A DNA stretch of 64,000 nucleotides from Pseudomonas fluorescens. Lineage in GTDB: Bacteria; Pseudomonadota; Gammaproteobacteria; Pseudomonadales; Pseudomonadaceae. The notes under the pieces were generated by a model. It was not told the origin of the DNA, did no database searches, and was given only the letters and a program-made list of their open reading frames with translations. The stretch covers positions 1 through 64,000 of the forward strand of contig NZ_CABVHQ010000023.1 of assembly GCF_902497895.1 (NCBI RefSeq), given 5' to 3'. The translations under genes were made by a program, and so were the position numbers. Shown here one piece after another: positions 44,279 through 53,312 of this stretch (its first letter is position 1; each line of letters opens with the position of its first letter).

Positions 44279-47200
44279 ATGCTCAAGATCTTCAGGAAGT
44301 CGAAAGAATCCAGTAACGCCGCATACTGGAGCAGGCGTTGGTCACCCGCTGGGATAGTGCTTACTCGTGTCGAGGGGCAAGGCAGTATTCGGGTCGAAAG
44401 CTCGCTGCTGAACGGCTTCCTGACTCAGCTTGCCGATGACGGATTAGTGCTAGATACAGCGGATGGCTTCCTGCTCGGATGGGACGCGTTTTATACAGCG
44501 ACCGGTCGACCCGAGTATGCGGCGTTGTCTGAACTGCTCATGCTGCCTCCGCGCACTGCGGCCAGGCAATTGCTTCGAAGCAACCAGTCGTTGACTGATC
44601 GGGACTTCTCGGTGGTGGTCGCCGGTTGGCAATCCGTCGATGGGAGGGCATCTCAATGGGAAACGACCGGCCCGTTGATGTCGCGTGACGAGTTGGTCGA
44701 AATGATGAGCTCGGAGCAGTGGCAACTCTTCAAGGAAGTGATTAGCTTCGCAAGGCGCTCTGAAGATGAGCGGGACGATCTATCCCACCGCCAAGCCTGG
44801 AGCCGGATTCGGTCTTTGGCGTTGGCCGCCAATGCGCGTCTAGATGATTTCCTATATCGCTCAGTTGTCCTGGCGCCGGAGAAGCTGGAGATCGGTCTGC
44901 GGCATTCTGATGCGGTGGCCGATGATCGAGTGGTCGAGATAGAACCCGGCTTTTCTGGTGCGCCACCCGGCTGGTTGGAGGCGTTCGACCGCAGCCGCGA
45001 TGTGCGGGATCGCTACGACATCGTTACCCCAGACGGCATCGTACAGGTGCTTGTGACCCCCAAAGTGCGTACTGTCCTCCAGGAGATCAAGCGCCTGCCT
45101 GGTCGGCGAGTCGCAGGCTCCCGTGCCCAGGCTTTTTTACTCAATCCCTACGCCACCTTGGGTGACGATGCGGTTGATGTCATCGTCGAGTCCCAATTCG
45201 AGCAGGCGCGGGAGGCGGCGGGACTCGACTACGAGCGGTTCGTGCCAACCTTCGAGCGGGACACTTCGGGATATCCGCTTCGTACCGGACTGCTTGTCGA
45301 AACCGCCAGTCTAAGTGGCCCCACCTCATCTGAAACCCATTGGCTGGATGATGATACGTTGTCTTCGTTCATACACATTGCGGATCGTGCATTCAGCCTG
45401 GGCTACCAACTGATCAGCTGGAATGGTTATGAACTGGAGATACAGGGCGATACACCGCGTCATATCGAAGAACTGAAAATCGCCTTACAGCAAAGGCGGG
45501 CACCACCCATCCTTGTTTCCTATGCTCAAGTTCACGACCTCAGTGGCTACTCATCACGCATCGAAGCCATTGGCGTTGAGAAACCGTACTACTCGCCCTA
45601 TATCGCCAAGAAAAAAGATGATGAGGGCTGGTTTCCAGAAAACGTCATACCCGTTGTGGTCTATCTACCGAATGGTGCCACCGAACCGTTTGCGGTTCCC
45701 ATCGATAGGAAGGCCATCGAAAGGTTGGAGGAAGCTGTCAAGAAAGCTAGGACAGCAGGTGAGGAAACTGTTCACCCATCGTGGCTACCTACAGCAATCC
45801 CACTTGAGGAGGCGGAGCGGATCACCGATACCTTCAAGGAGGTCTTCAAGGAGCTTGATGGGGGTACATTCGATCCAGGAAAAAATCGTCGTCCCTCCAG
45901 GAGTTCTGATCAGGTCGCCCACAAGCAACTTATCTTGAGGGCAAATATTCAGTCGCTCGATTACGAGGAATTGCGCCGCGAAGCGCTTGAAGCTGTCCCT
46001 GCGCAACCCCAGTTGCCTAAAGCCATCCGTGCCAAGTTCTCTCTGCTTCCTCATCAGCGAGCAGGGCTGGCATGGATGCAGCACTTGTATGACTTGCAGG
46101 CCGAGTACCAGGTGCGCGGCGCGGTGTTGGCTGACGATATGGGGCTTGGCAAGACCTTCCAGCTCTTGGCCTTGATGGCTTATCTCATCGAACGCGATCC
46201 AGGTATCGAACCGATGCTGGTGGTAGCACCCGTCTCGTTGCTGGAGAACTGGGAGGAAGAAGCAGAGAAGTTCTTTGAGCCTGGCACCTTTTCTGTCCTG
46301 ATGGCTTATGGTGACTCACTCACGCCGTTACGCGTACCGCGCGCTCAAGTTGATCAGCGACTGCAATCTGAAGACGGGCTGGTTAAGTTTCTGACGCCGA
46401 ACTGGGTAGGCCACGCCAAGATTGTGTTGACAACCTATGAGACGCTTCGTGACCTTGAATTTTCATTTGCCTCGCAGAAATGGTCACTCATGGTGTGCGA
46501 CGAGGCCCAACGCATCAAAAATCCTGCTGCAATGGTCACTCGAGCAGCGAAGAAACAGCAGGTTGGATTCAAGATCGCTTGCACAGGAACGCCGGTGGAA
46601 AACACGCTGGCTGACATATGGTGCTTGTTCGATTATGTCCAGCCAGGCCTGCTCGGTGCGCTGAATGACTTTGGTCAGCGGTATCGCAAGCCTATTGAAG
46701 CGAAGACCGACGAAGAAAATGCGCGTGTTGATGAACTGCGCGCCCGTATTGCGCCGCAAATACTGCGCCGGCTAAAGGTTGACGTGGCTAAGGATTTGCC
46801 TAGGAAGATCATCGTCGAAGAATGTCGCAGTCTTCGGCTCTCGGACATGCAACGTAACCTCTATACCAAGGCGGTGGAGAGCTTTAAGGGACGTGCCGAT
46901 GCTAAATCTCCATCGCCGTTTAAGAATCACTTGGGCCTGCTGCACTACCTCCGTCTGATCTGTACGGATCCGCGACAACATGGTCTGAATGTCTTTAAAC
47001 CGGAGCCCACCCACGAGTACCGCCGCAAGGCTCCGAAGCTCGACTGGCTTCTGACTCAGTTGCTGGACATCAAGACCAAAGGCGAGAAGGCCATCGTATT
47101 CTGCGAATTCCGAGAGATCCAGCGACTACTTCAGCACTATATTGAAACGGAATTTGGCTACAAACCTGACATTATCAATGGTGATACCAGCGCATCGACG

Positions 47201-48040
47201 AGGCACGCCGATAGTCGCCAAAAGCGCATCAAGGCGTTCCAGGAGTCAGGTGGGTTCGGCGTGCTGATTCTCTCTCCAGTGGCGGTTGGCTTCGGAGTGA
47301 ACATCCAGGCCGCGAACCATGTCGTGCACTACACCCGTACTTGGAATCCCGCAAAGGAAGATCAGGCGACAGATCGGGCTTATCGAATCGGCCAGAAGAA
47401 AGATGTCTATGTGTATTACCCCGTTGTACGGGCGGATGACTTCACGACCTTCGATGTCAAACTAGATCAGTTGCTTGCCTACAAGCGCGGATTGGCAGAG
47501 GACATGCTCAATGGCGCCGGTGATGTCAGCCCAGGCGACTTCAACTTAGCGGATGTAGTGCCGAACGCCGATCAAGAGGGTATCGACGAGCGTGTCGATC
47601 TCGACATGGCGCTGCGTATGGGGTGGCAGCATTTCGAATGTCTAGCCGGTGTGCTGTGGGCTAAGCGCGGTTACTCGTGCTACCGAACTCCAGGTAGCAA
47701 CGACAACGGCGTGGATATGGTGGCCCTAAGGGAAGGGAAGGGCCAGTTGGTGCAGGCAAAAACCAGCGGCACGGACGGTGCCATGTTGAGCTGGGAGGCC
47801 GTTAAAGACGTGGTGACAGGTGAGGCCTTCTATAAGCGTCGCCACCCCAACGTGGTTTTTGAAAAGGTTTGCTTCACGAATCAGTTCTTTAATCGTCAGG
47901 CTCATGAACATGCCGGGTTGAATTCGGTAGAGCTGCTAGATCAGAACAGCCTCAAAGAACTATTAGAAAGTTATCCCGTCACGATGCTAGAAGTGGAGAA
48001 GATGCTGTATTCCGAGTGGCGGCAAACTGATCCTGTATAG
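44279..48040 (+). CDS. zorD: Zorya type I protein ZorD (SNF2 helicase with Mrr-like nuclease)
   Basis: This is the 1253-aa DNA translocase and presumed effector nuclease of Zorya. The N-terminal ~570 residues are family-specific. The SNF2 motor has Walker A DDMGLGKT (~619-626), the DEAQ box (~741-744), GTPVENTLADIW, and the second lobe with GFGVNIQAANHVVHYTRTWN and YRIGQKKDVYVY. The last ~130 residues are an Mrr-like endonuclease (GSNDNGVDMVAL, then QLVQAKTS, the D...QxK pattern near 1144-1160). The ATG at 44279 follows AAGGAGGGATCGA and lies 11 bp after zorC. Confidence 0.93.
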   Translation: MLKIFRKSKESSNAAYWSRRWSPAGIVLTRVEGQGSIRVESSLLNGFLTQLADDGLVLDTADGFLLGWDAFYTATGRPEYAALSELLMLPPRTAARQLLRSNQSLTDRDFSVVVAGWQSVDGRASQWETTGPLMSRDELVEMMSSEQWQLFKEVISFARRSEDERDDLSHRQAWSRIRSLALAANARLDDFLYRSVVLAPEKLEIGLRHSDAVADDRVVEIEPGFSGAPPGWLEAFDRSRDVRDRYDIVTPDGIVQVLVTPKVRTVLQEIKRLPGRRVAGSRAQAFLLNPYATLGDDAVDVIVESQFEQAREAAGLDYERFVPTFERDTSGYPLRTGLLVETASLSGPTSSETHWLDDDTLSSFIHIADRAFSLGYQLISWNGYELEIQGDTPRHIEELKIALQQRRAPPILVSYAQVHDLSGYSSRIEAIGVEKPYYSPYIAKKKDDEGWFPENVIPVVVYLPNGATEPFAVPIDRKAIERLEEAVKKARTAGEETVHPSWLPTAIPLEEAERITDTFKEVFKELDGGTFDPGKNRRPSRSSDQVAHKQLILRANIQSLDYEELRREALEAVPAQPQLPKAIRAKFSLLPHQRAGLAWMQHLYDLQAEYQVRGAVLADDMGLGKTFQLLALMAYLIERDPGIEPMLVVAPVSLLENWEEEAEKFFEPGTFSVLMAYGDSLTPLRVPRAQVDQRLQSEDGLVKFLTPNWVGHAKIVLTTYETLRDLEFSFASQKWSLMVCDEAQRIKNPAAMVTRAAKKQQVGFKIACTGTPVENTLADIWCLFDYVQPGLLGALNDFGQRYRKPIEAKTDEENARVDELRARIAPQILRRLKVDVAKDLPRKIIVEECRSLRLSDMQRNLYTKAVESFKGRADAKSPSPFKNHLGLLHYLRLICTDPRQHGLNVFKPEPTHEYRRKAPKLDWLLTQLLDIKTKGEKAIVFCEFREIQRLLQHYIETEFGYKPDIINGDTSASTRHADSRQKRIKAFQESGGFGVLILSPVAVGFGVNIQAANHVVHYTRTWNPAKEDQATDRAYRIGQKKDVYVYYPVVRADDFTTFDVKLDQLLAYKRGLAEDMLNGAGDVSPGDFNLADVVPNADQEGIDERVDLDMALRMGWQHFECLAGVLWAKRGYSCYRTPGSNDNGVDMVALREGKGQLVQAKTSGTDGAMLSWEAVKDVVTGEAFYKRRHPNVVFEKVCFTNQFFNRQAHEHAGLNSVELLDQNSLKELLESYPVTMLEVEKMLYSEWRQTDPV

Positions 48041-48068
48041 CGCCAGGAATTGAAGCAGGTGACCACCT

Positions 48069-48371
48069 ATGCGCCAGGCGCTATTCGGCTCTTCAATCCA
48101 ACCCGTACCTGAGTCACCACCGAAAATACTTGAGCCAGAGGTTGTCGCAAAGCCGCAGCCTAGCCCAAAGCTCCGCTCGGTTGCTAGGCCGTTTTCGCCG
48201 AAGCTTAGGGTGGTGCTGCACGTTACAAAGGAGTTTGAAGGCGACGTAGAGGTGTTCATTCATGATGCGAATACACTGAGCACCCTTGACGCGGAACAAG
48301 AGGCGAAGAGGGAGGCCAGAAATAAGAAGTACAGGTATTTCGAGGTGGTGTCCGTCAAACCTATCCCGTAA
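48069..48371 (+). CDS. Small hypothetical protein, 100 aa
   Basis: A Pro-rich N-terminal half (many Lys-Pro and Ser-Pro) precedes a basic C-terminal half (LRVVLHVTKEFEGDVEVFIH). It starts 28 bp after zorD, so it may be transcribed with it. It has no recognised domain. Genes of this look occur on Pseudomonas integrative elements. Confidence 0.5.
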   Translation: MRQALFGSSIQPVPESPPKILEPEVVAKPQPSPKLRSVARPFSPKLRVVLHVTKEFEGDVEVFIHDANTLSTLDAEQEAKREARNKKYRYFEVVSVKPIP

Positions 48372-48496
48372 CAGGTATAGCCTGCGCGCTTCATGCACTC
48401 GAATCGCTCCGCTCTATTCAAGGCTGGCATGGGGGTCGATAGTGGCGCAAGGACGCCTATACTCCGCTGGCAAACTAATCGGAAGTGGTGGATTTG

Positions 48497-48727
48497 ATGA
48501 ACAAGGATAGAAATAGCAGGGAAGACCAGAGCCTGGGCGACAAGATGAAGGCAGGCGAGCCGCTGATGGAGCGTGCAACGCAGGCATTACGCCGATACCA
48601 CGAAGCACAAGAGACGCAGCCCGTGCGAGAAGTGGAGAAGCTGCGCGTCGAGGCGGAAGCGCTGTTCGCTGCTGTTCACGAGTATCAGCGCCAAGCCCTT
48701 GGCGGGCCTTCACCACGGTTGCATTGA
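48497..48727 (+). CDS. Small hypothetical island protein, 76 aa
   Basis: A charged helical protein (MNKDRNSREDQSLGDKMKAG, then REVEKLRVEAEALFAAVHEY). It resembles small conserved proteins on Pseudomonas integrative elements; function unknown. The ATG at 48497 has GGTGG upstream; a GTG at 48485 is also possible. Confidence 0.55.
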   Translation: MNKDRNSREDQSLGDKMKAGEPLMERATQALRRYHEAQETQPVREVEKLRVEAEALFAAVHEYQRQALGGPSPRLH

Positions 48728-48822
48728 GCGAAACCTACGATAGTGAATCTCGTCTCAAGCCGAATGGCGTGAAGAAGGTTTACTACGAGGATTGCATCAA
48801 GCACGAGCTAGCGAGTAGATGA
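48724..48822 (+). CDS. Possible 32-aa coupled peptide
   Basis: A TTG at 48724 overlaps the stop of the previous gene (TTGA). The frame reads LSETYDSESRLKPNGVKKVY then YEDCIKHELASR. The protein-like composition suggests a short gene or the remainder of a longer one. Low certainty. Confidence 0.3.
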   Translation: MSETYDSESRLKPNGVKKVYYEDCIKHELASR

Positions 48823-48827
48823 TGGGG

Positions 48828-49154
48828 TCAGAGCATATTTAGCAGGCGCTCAAGCTGCTCACGCTCCCAAGCACTTAGTAGGTCGACGGGATCAGTGCCA
48901 TAACGCTGCCAATCTTCAAGAGTCCCGACACGCCCGTCAGGCGACTTGCAATTCTCGCAGTAATCCAGGATGTCACAGTCATTGAAAAGTGTGAGCCGCC
49001 ATCCATCGATCTCAACAGGCATAAGGCCGTTGTAGATTTCATTCCAAGACTGAGTGCATGCTCTCATCATGATGCGTGTACCGAGCGCGACGTCCTTCAG
49101 CACCTGGTAGACCTCGCGGGCGGTGAGTAAGGATTTTGTGTTCAAATTTTCCAT
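48828..49154 (-). CDS. Hypothetical protein (DUF7693-like)
   Basis: This 108-aa protein has LLTAREVYQVLKDVALGTRI, then VEIDGWRLTLFNDCDILDYC and RVGTLEDWQRYGTDPVDLLS. It looks like a family common in Pseudomonas accessory DNA, which I recall as DUF7693 (unverified). Paired cysteines (DYCENC) could bind metal. The ATG at 49154 is preferred over a start 42 bases upstream. Function unknown. Confidence 0.65.
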   Translation of the reverse strand: MENLNTKSLLTAREVYQVLKDVALGTRIMMRACTQSWNEIYNGLMPVEIDGWRLTLFNDCDILDYCENCKSPDGRVGTLEDWQRYGTDPVDLLSAWEREQLERLLNML

Positions 49155-49312
49155 CGTCTTTATTTCCGATACTCGTCTTGAGGTGTCCAAAATCATTAGG
49201 CCAGTTCAATGTGACGCCGCTGAGGGTTCATCATTACTCGCAAATGACGCCACAACCGGATGAACTACGAAGGCGTTTGAGGACTTCAGGTACAAGGAAC
49301 TACGGGATGAAA

Positions 49313-49672
49313 TCACAACCCAAGATCGAGTTGCATACGCCACTCAAGTAAGTTTTCTGGCAATACATCCGGAGGCAAAGTTTGGACGATGCCTCGCAAG
49401 AGGTGACCGGAATGGCAGTGAAGTATCGCGACTTTACTCGGGTCATCCCCAAAAAACGCTAGCTCTGCTCCCGCCTGGCGCTGGCCCTTGCGCAGGGCTT
49501 CTAATGCCTCCGCGCCGAGCCATTCGAGGCGTAGAAATCCATACATGTTCACCGCGCGTGCCCTCACATGACTCTTTAGCCGTTCAGCCACAAACTGCTC
49601 CAAGCCTTGCGCGCCGAGTGTGGCCACAGCCAATTGCCAAAGCTGCCCTTCGAGAGGGGTCGTGATCTTCAT
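49313..49672 (-). CDS. Hypothetical protein, 119 aa
   Basis: A soluble protein: MKITTPLEGQLWQLAVATLG, then NMYGFLRLEWLGAEALEALR and the end LLEWRMQLDLGL. I see no recognised motif. It is on the same strand as, and just downstream of, the small gene at 49715, and the two may form a unit. Confidence 0.6.
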   Translation of the reverse strand: MKITTPLEGQLWQLAVATLGAQGLEQFVAERLKSHVRARAVNMYGFLRLEWLGAEALEALRKGQRQAGAELAFFGDDPSKVAILHCHSGHLLRGIVQTLPPDVLPENLLEWRMQLDLGL

Positions 49673-49714
49673 ACACCCGCCAGAATGATGATGTGCTTGA
49701 GCTCCCGTTTCGAC

Positions 49715-49909
49715 CTAAATCCGTCGCTCTGGTTTGGGGGCAGCTGGAGTGCTGGCGTCTTCCAGATGCGACACCAAAGCCTCTTTCAATTCGAGCAACG
49801 CTTCTCGCAGTCGAGCGTTTTCACGCACGTCGCCCGAGTTCGGTTTGAATTCTTTGACGTGCCTGAGCAGGGCTTCAGCATCGTTTGTGTTGAGATCAAA
49901 AACAATCAT
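49715..49909 (-). CDS. Small hypothetical protein, 64 aa (family also at 22887)
   Basis: Second member of the small family found at 22887-23063 (MIVFDLNTNDAEALLRHVKE, then ENARLREALLELKEALVSHL). The start at 49909 is set by that alignment. The function is unknown. Two members 27 kb apart in one island suggest that it was assembled from related modules. Confidence 0.65.
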   Translation of the reverse strand: MIVFDLNTNDAEALLRHVKEFKPNSGDVRENARLREALLELKEALVSHLEDASTPAAPKPERRI

Positions 49910-50179
49910 GTTGAGTCCGGGGTTTTGGAGGACAGCTCGCATTAGCAGGCGAACCCGTGGCTGAGTCTTACGAGTTCAGTCTTTACCAGTTCGTCCCGCC
50001 TCAGTGGGAAAGGAAAAAAATGATTGTGAGCCAGGCATTTTGGACGGCCTAAGCCCACTCGATGAGCATTGGCTCGTAAGCGAGCAACGTAATCATGAGC
50101 AGATACTTTTCAACTCCTAACGCACACTTTTGGACGTGATCGCTACACTGACTGATATGAGCCCAGCGAGATCCAATCG

Positions 50180-50599
50180 ATGATTCAGTCTCCCTACGAA
50201 TTGCACAAATACATTCTGCTCGACGATACCTACGGAACAGCGCGCAGGTTGCAGGATTTCGTTCTCTACCAATATGAGAGCGGCCGGTATCCGTTTGACA
50301 TCAACGAGTATATCGGTGGGTTTGACCGTCGGCACCTCCAGATTTATTCCGACCTCAAACAATGGTTTTGGGAAAATGGCCCGGATCCGTTTTTCAACGA
50401 GATCGCTCAGACCATCATTGACAGACGCCGTGCAACTGCTCAGGCTAATTTTGAAGAGCTTACTCGTCTTCGAGAGATGCAGCCTGAGGCGTACCCCGTC
50501 GATCCAGGCGAGTCACCAATCTATTCTCATAAGGTTGATTTAGAAAATCACGAGATGTTTCACCGACGATATGTAGCCGGGGGATTTTGGGATGAGTAA
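50180..50599 (+). CDS. Hypothetical protein, 139 aa
   Basis: A soluble, Tyr- and Asp-rich protein (MIQSPYELHKYILLDDTYGT, then FDRRHLQIYSDLKQWFWENG). I recognise no domain. It stands alone between small minus-strand genes and the antitoxin relic. Confidence 0.6.
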   Translation: MIQSPYELHKYILLDDTYGTARRLQDFVLYQYESGRYPFDINEYIGGFDRRHLQIYSDLKQWFWENGPDPFFNEIAQTIIDRRRATAQANFEELTRLREMQPEAYPVDPGESPIYSHKVDLENHEMFHRRYVAGGFWDE

Positions 50600-50877
50600 G
50601 TACTCCGTCACACTCACATGCCGATGGAACAGCATGCCGGGCTAAAGCATTACTATTGCGAGTCGAATAAGCCTCACGGACAGCTGCGATGGCCGGTTGA
50701 ATCGAGCAGTCACTCAACAATCAATCTAACGTAGCCAATCACGAGCTGATAACTGCAGTAATTTGTGAATGGTTCCCGCACATCGATGGCTCGAAACTCA
50801 CGCATCAAATTGGGAGAATACAGGGGGCTCAAACCATTCCCGATTGTGTTCAATCCGCTGGATGTGAATGCCCAGGA

Positions 50878-51069
50878 TCAGAAGGAGTACCCATGGTCTA
50901 TCCGCTCAAGCATTTCCCAGGCTTACTGATAACCGGCTTCGTTTTGAGCATGTTCCATTGGGGTAGAACCACTAAATTCTGATTTTGGCTGATTCAACCA
51001 CGCATCTGCTTTCGCTTTGTTGCAAAAGACCTGCTCGGCTTGAGCTTGAATCAAATCAACATAATTCAT
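50878..51069 (-). pseudogene. Xre/MbcA/ParS-type antitoxin fragment with an in-frame stop
   Basis: From an ATG at 51069 (GAGG upstream) the minus strand reads MNYVDLIQAQAEQVFCNKAK, then ADAWLNQPKSEFSGSTPMEH and NEAGYQ to a TAA (50923-50925). Past it the same frame goes on with AWEMLERIDHGYSF to a TGA at 50878. This is the toxin-binding domain (DUF2384) of RES-Xre type antitoxins (F..KAKADAWLN.P...F.G.TPME, then a final helix RI.HG). The stop codon splits it. I see no intact RES toxin downstream. Confidence 0.6.
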
Positions 51070-51590
51070 TTCTGGCCCTCGTGTGGGCTACCGGTACGCG
51101 TTAGGTTTTCAGCCTGCGACTGTGGCGGAGGCTGGGGCGTTTTCACAATACTCCCGAAACGTCTTGATGCCAGGCGTGGTGCTCAATTTTGGCTTGATCA
51201 TGTAGCGATAGCACACGAGCAAATTGACCTTGGTGGCTTTCAAACGCAGTCGGCGGTCATAAACTAACGCCGATGACCTTTACCACAGAAAATGCGCCAA
51301 TGTTACCCCCACGCACAGGACTAAACGGCAGTAACACGTTGCGGCGTAATCCACCGATCTGGCTCAATAATTATCTTACGGTTCTTTCCATCCACTTGAT
51401 AAAGTACCATGATGGCTATTTGGAATTATCCGTCTGTACAGGCTGACATTGGAAAGTAGCGCTTCACCTTAGACGGATGACATCCAATGTTTACGTCCAC
51501 TGAGCCGATGCTGGCAGTATCCAAGTTTTAGCGTAAATACGGCGTATTTGGCCAAACGACGAATGTTAACCAAAGGAAATGAGGCAAGGG
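51070..51590. other. No gene seen
   Basis: Gene-free stretch between the antitoxin relic and the ABC-3C operon. It presumably contains the promoter of the latter. I found no convincing short gene on either strand. Confidence 0.4.
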
Positions 51591-52742
51591 ATGCAGAACC
51601 ACCCCGTGAAATCCAGCGCTCCAGGGCCCTATCTTGGCTTCTCCATTCAGTCCACGCGAATGTGCCTGCATTTGATTCAGGCGCCACGAGGATCTGTCGT
51701 GGCGCTCGAAGTGCTGGATGACGTGGATGTGGCACTCCCCGATGGATCAGCGATCGTTGAGCAGACAAAGAGTGGCTTGGTCACTAATCCGATCGCGAAC
51801 TGGTCTAAAGAGCTCTGGAAAACTTTTTCGAACTGGATCGATGCAATTGAATCGGGTCTGATTGACCTGAAAAAAACACGTTTTAGGCTGTATGTCGTTC
51901 AAAAAAAGACCGGTGCTTTTGCAGAGAATCTCAGCTTCGCGCACACAGAAACCCAAGTCCAGAAGGTGGTTGAAGAAATCCGACTGGCATACGCCAAAGA
52001 GCAGCCCATAGGCTGCAAGCTTTACATTGAAAAATTCCTGAATTTCGCTCCTGCGAAACTTGTCGATCTGGTCGTCAGTTTTGAGCTTGAAACTGGTAAC
52101 AGCGAATTGGTTGGGCGCATCAACGACTGCCTGTCGATTTCGGTGTCTGAGATGCTCTTGGAGGACACGTGCCATGCAGCCATTGGCTGGGTCAAAAACA
52201 CCACAGATGCCTTGATTGACGCTCGACAATATCCGGCCATTCCTCGATCAGAGTTTAGCGATTGGCTCTCTACGTTTATCAACAAATTTTCGTTCAACCA
52301 CCTACTCCGATACACCTTGCCGGCGCCGTCAGTGGATCAGATTGAAGAGCATCGTCCAACCGCCCTCACAATGATGAGGCAGCTAGAGCTCGTAGAGATG
52401 GGGGATGAAAACCAAACTGAAGCGATGTCCGATTTTCTCCAGGCGAAGGCTAACAAAGTTCGGTGGGCAAAAAAGGGCCTTGTGTGCGGAAATGAATTTT
52501 CAGAATTTCAGAAAAAGCTCATAAAGAAATGGCAGCTGTTGGATATGGAAAATCGAATGCAATATCCGTCCGCTCTAGAGTTGGACAGAGGGAAGCTGCT
52601 GTACATGAAATGTATGGATGCGAGTGTGAAGCTCAACGAAGTCGACTCGCCTGAATTTTTTGTACGTGGTACCTACCAATATTATTCAAACGAAAAAATT
52701 GTTGGATGGCATCCGAAATACCGTGATCTTCTGGGTGATTAA
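51591..52742 (+). CDS. ABC-3C system effector with Cap4-like nuclease domain
   Basis: This 383-aa protein has residues ~10-75 resembling a Cap4/DUF4297-type endonuclease core (GPYLGFSIQSTRMCLHLIQA, then LEVLDDVDVAL and IVEQTKSG, giving the D...QxK pattern). The rest is helical and probably contacts the ATPase module. I chose the ATG at 51591 with GAGG 6 bp upstream; an ATG at 51579 is possible. It is followed by the middle component and the ATPase, the order known for three-component ABC conflict systems. Confidence 0.75.
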   Translation: MQNHPVKSSAPGPYLGFSIQSTRMCLHLIQAPRGSVVALEVLDDVDVALPDGSAIVEQTKSGLVTNPIANWSKELWKTFSNWIDAIESGLIDLKKTRFRLYVVQKKTGAFAENLSFAHTETQVQKVVEEIRLAYAKEQPIGCKLYIEKFLNFAPAKLVDLVVSFELETGNSELVGRINDCLSISVSEMLLEDTCHAAIGWVKNTTDALIDARQYPAIPRSEFSDWLSTFINKFSFNHLLRYTLPAPSVDQIEEHRPTALTMMRQLELVEMGDENQTEAMSDFLQAKANKVRWAKKGLVCGNEFSEFQKKLIKKWQLLDMENRMQYPSALELDRGKLLYMKCMDASVKLNEVDSPEFFVRGTYQYYSNEKIVGWHPKYRDLLGD

Positions 52743-52802
52743 TCGCCGGGCAACTGACTGGTATCGATGTCACGTGGCAATAACTGAATAAGGCGAGTGA
52801 GC

Positions 52803-53312
52803 ATGGAAGCTGATAATACCGATCAGCCAGAAGGTTTAGATGAAGTGTTCCTGGTGCAGAACCCTGCGCTCGGCGCCGTGTTGATGTGGAAATTTGTCGA
52901 GGGGTACAAGCGTGCCAGTTCGAAAGCCTGCCCATCGCTGCCGCTTCTTTTTTTGGTTCTGCCCATCATTTTCAGCGAAGCATTGCGTACCCAATTGAGT
53001 GCGACTTTCGAGAGTTCAGGGATGAGGCTCTTTGCTGCAAAATTTTCGAAAGATCAAGAAGAGCTTCTGGCCATTCAGGAGCGGATGATCATGCTCAGGG
53101 AAACCTCGCTTTCCAGTGTATCTATTGCCATCGAATGCGGGCTTCTTCGCATGGGGCACACCGATGCACTCGTCGATTGCAACGTCAAACATTTCCCCTC
53201 TGGTGTCCCGCAGGAGATCAAAGTGTTGACCAAGCTCGCCGGCAAATTAGGCTTTTGGTGCGGCACACTTACTCTTCAGGAAATCCAGGCTGCGCTAAGG
53301 ATAGGCTTTTAA
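52803..53312 (+). CDS. ABC-3C system middle component
   Basis: This 169-aa helical protein (FLVQNPALGAVLMWKFVEGY, then LPLLFLVLPIIFSEALRTQL) matches in size, position and its NPAL..ALLWKF-like opening the small middle components of ABC-3C systems, which bridge effector and ATPase. It has no catalytic motif. Its stop overlaps the ATPase start (TAATG). Confidence 0.75.
   Translation: MEADNTDQPEGLDEVFLVQNPALGAVLMWKFVEGYKRASSKACPSLPLLFLVLPIIFSEALRTQLSATFESSGMRLFAAKFSKDQEELLAIQERMIMLRETSLSSVSIAIECGLLRMGHTDALVDCNVKHFPSGVPQEIKVLTKLAGKLGFWCGTLTLQEIQAALRIGF

Noticed and set aside
50786..50929. 47-codon plus-strand frame (MARNSRIKLGEYRGLKPF)
   Set aside because: The minus strand of the overlapping stretch carries a recognisable antitoxin domain, so this frame is probably its shadow.
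52886..53311. Upstream extension of the ABC-3C ATPase frame
   Set aside because: It overlaps the middle-component gene in another frame; the TAATG overlap at 53310-53314 marks the real start.
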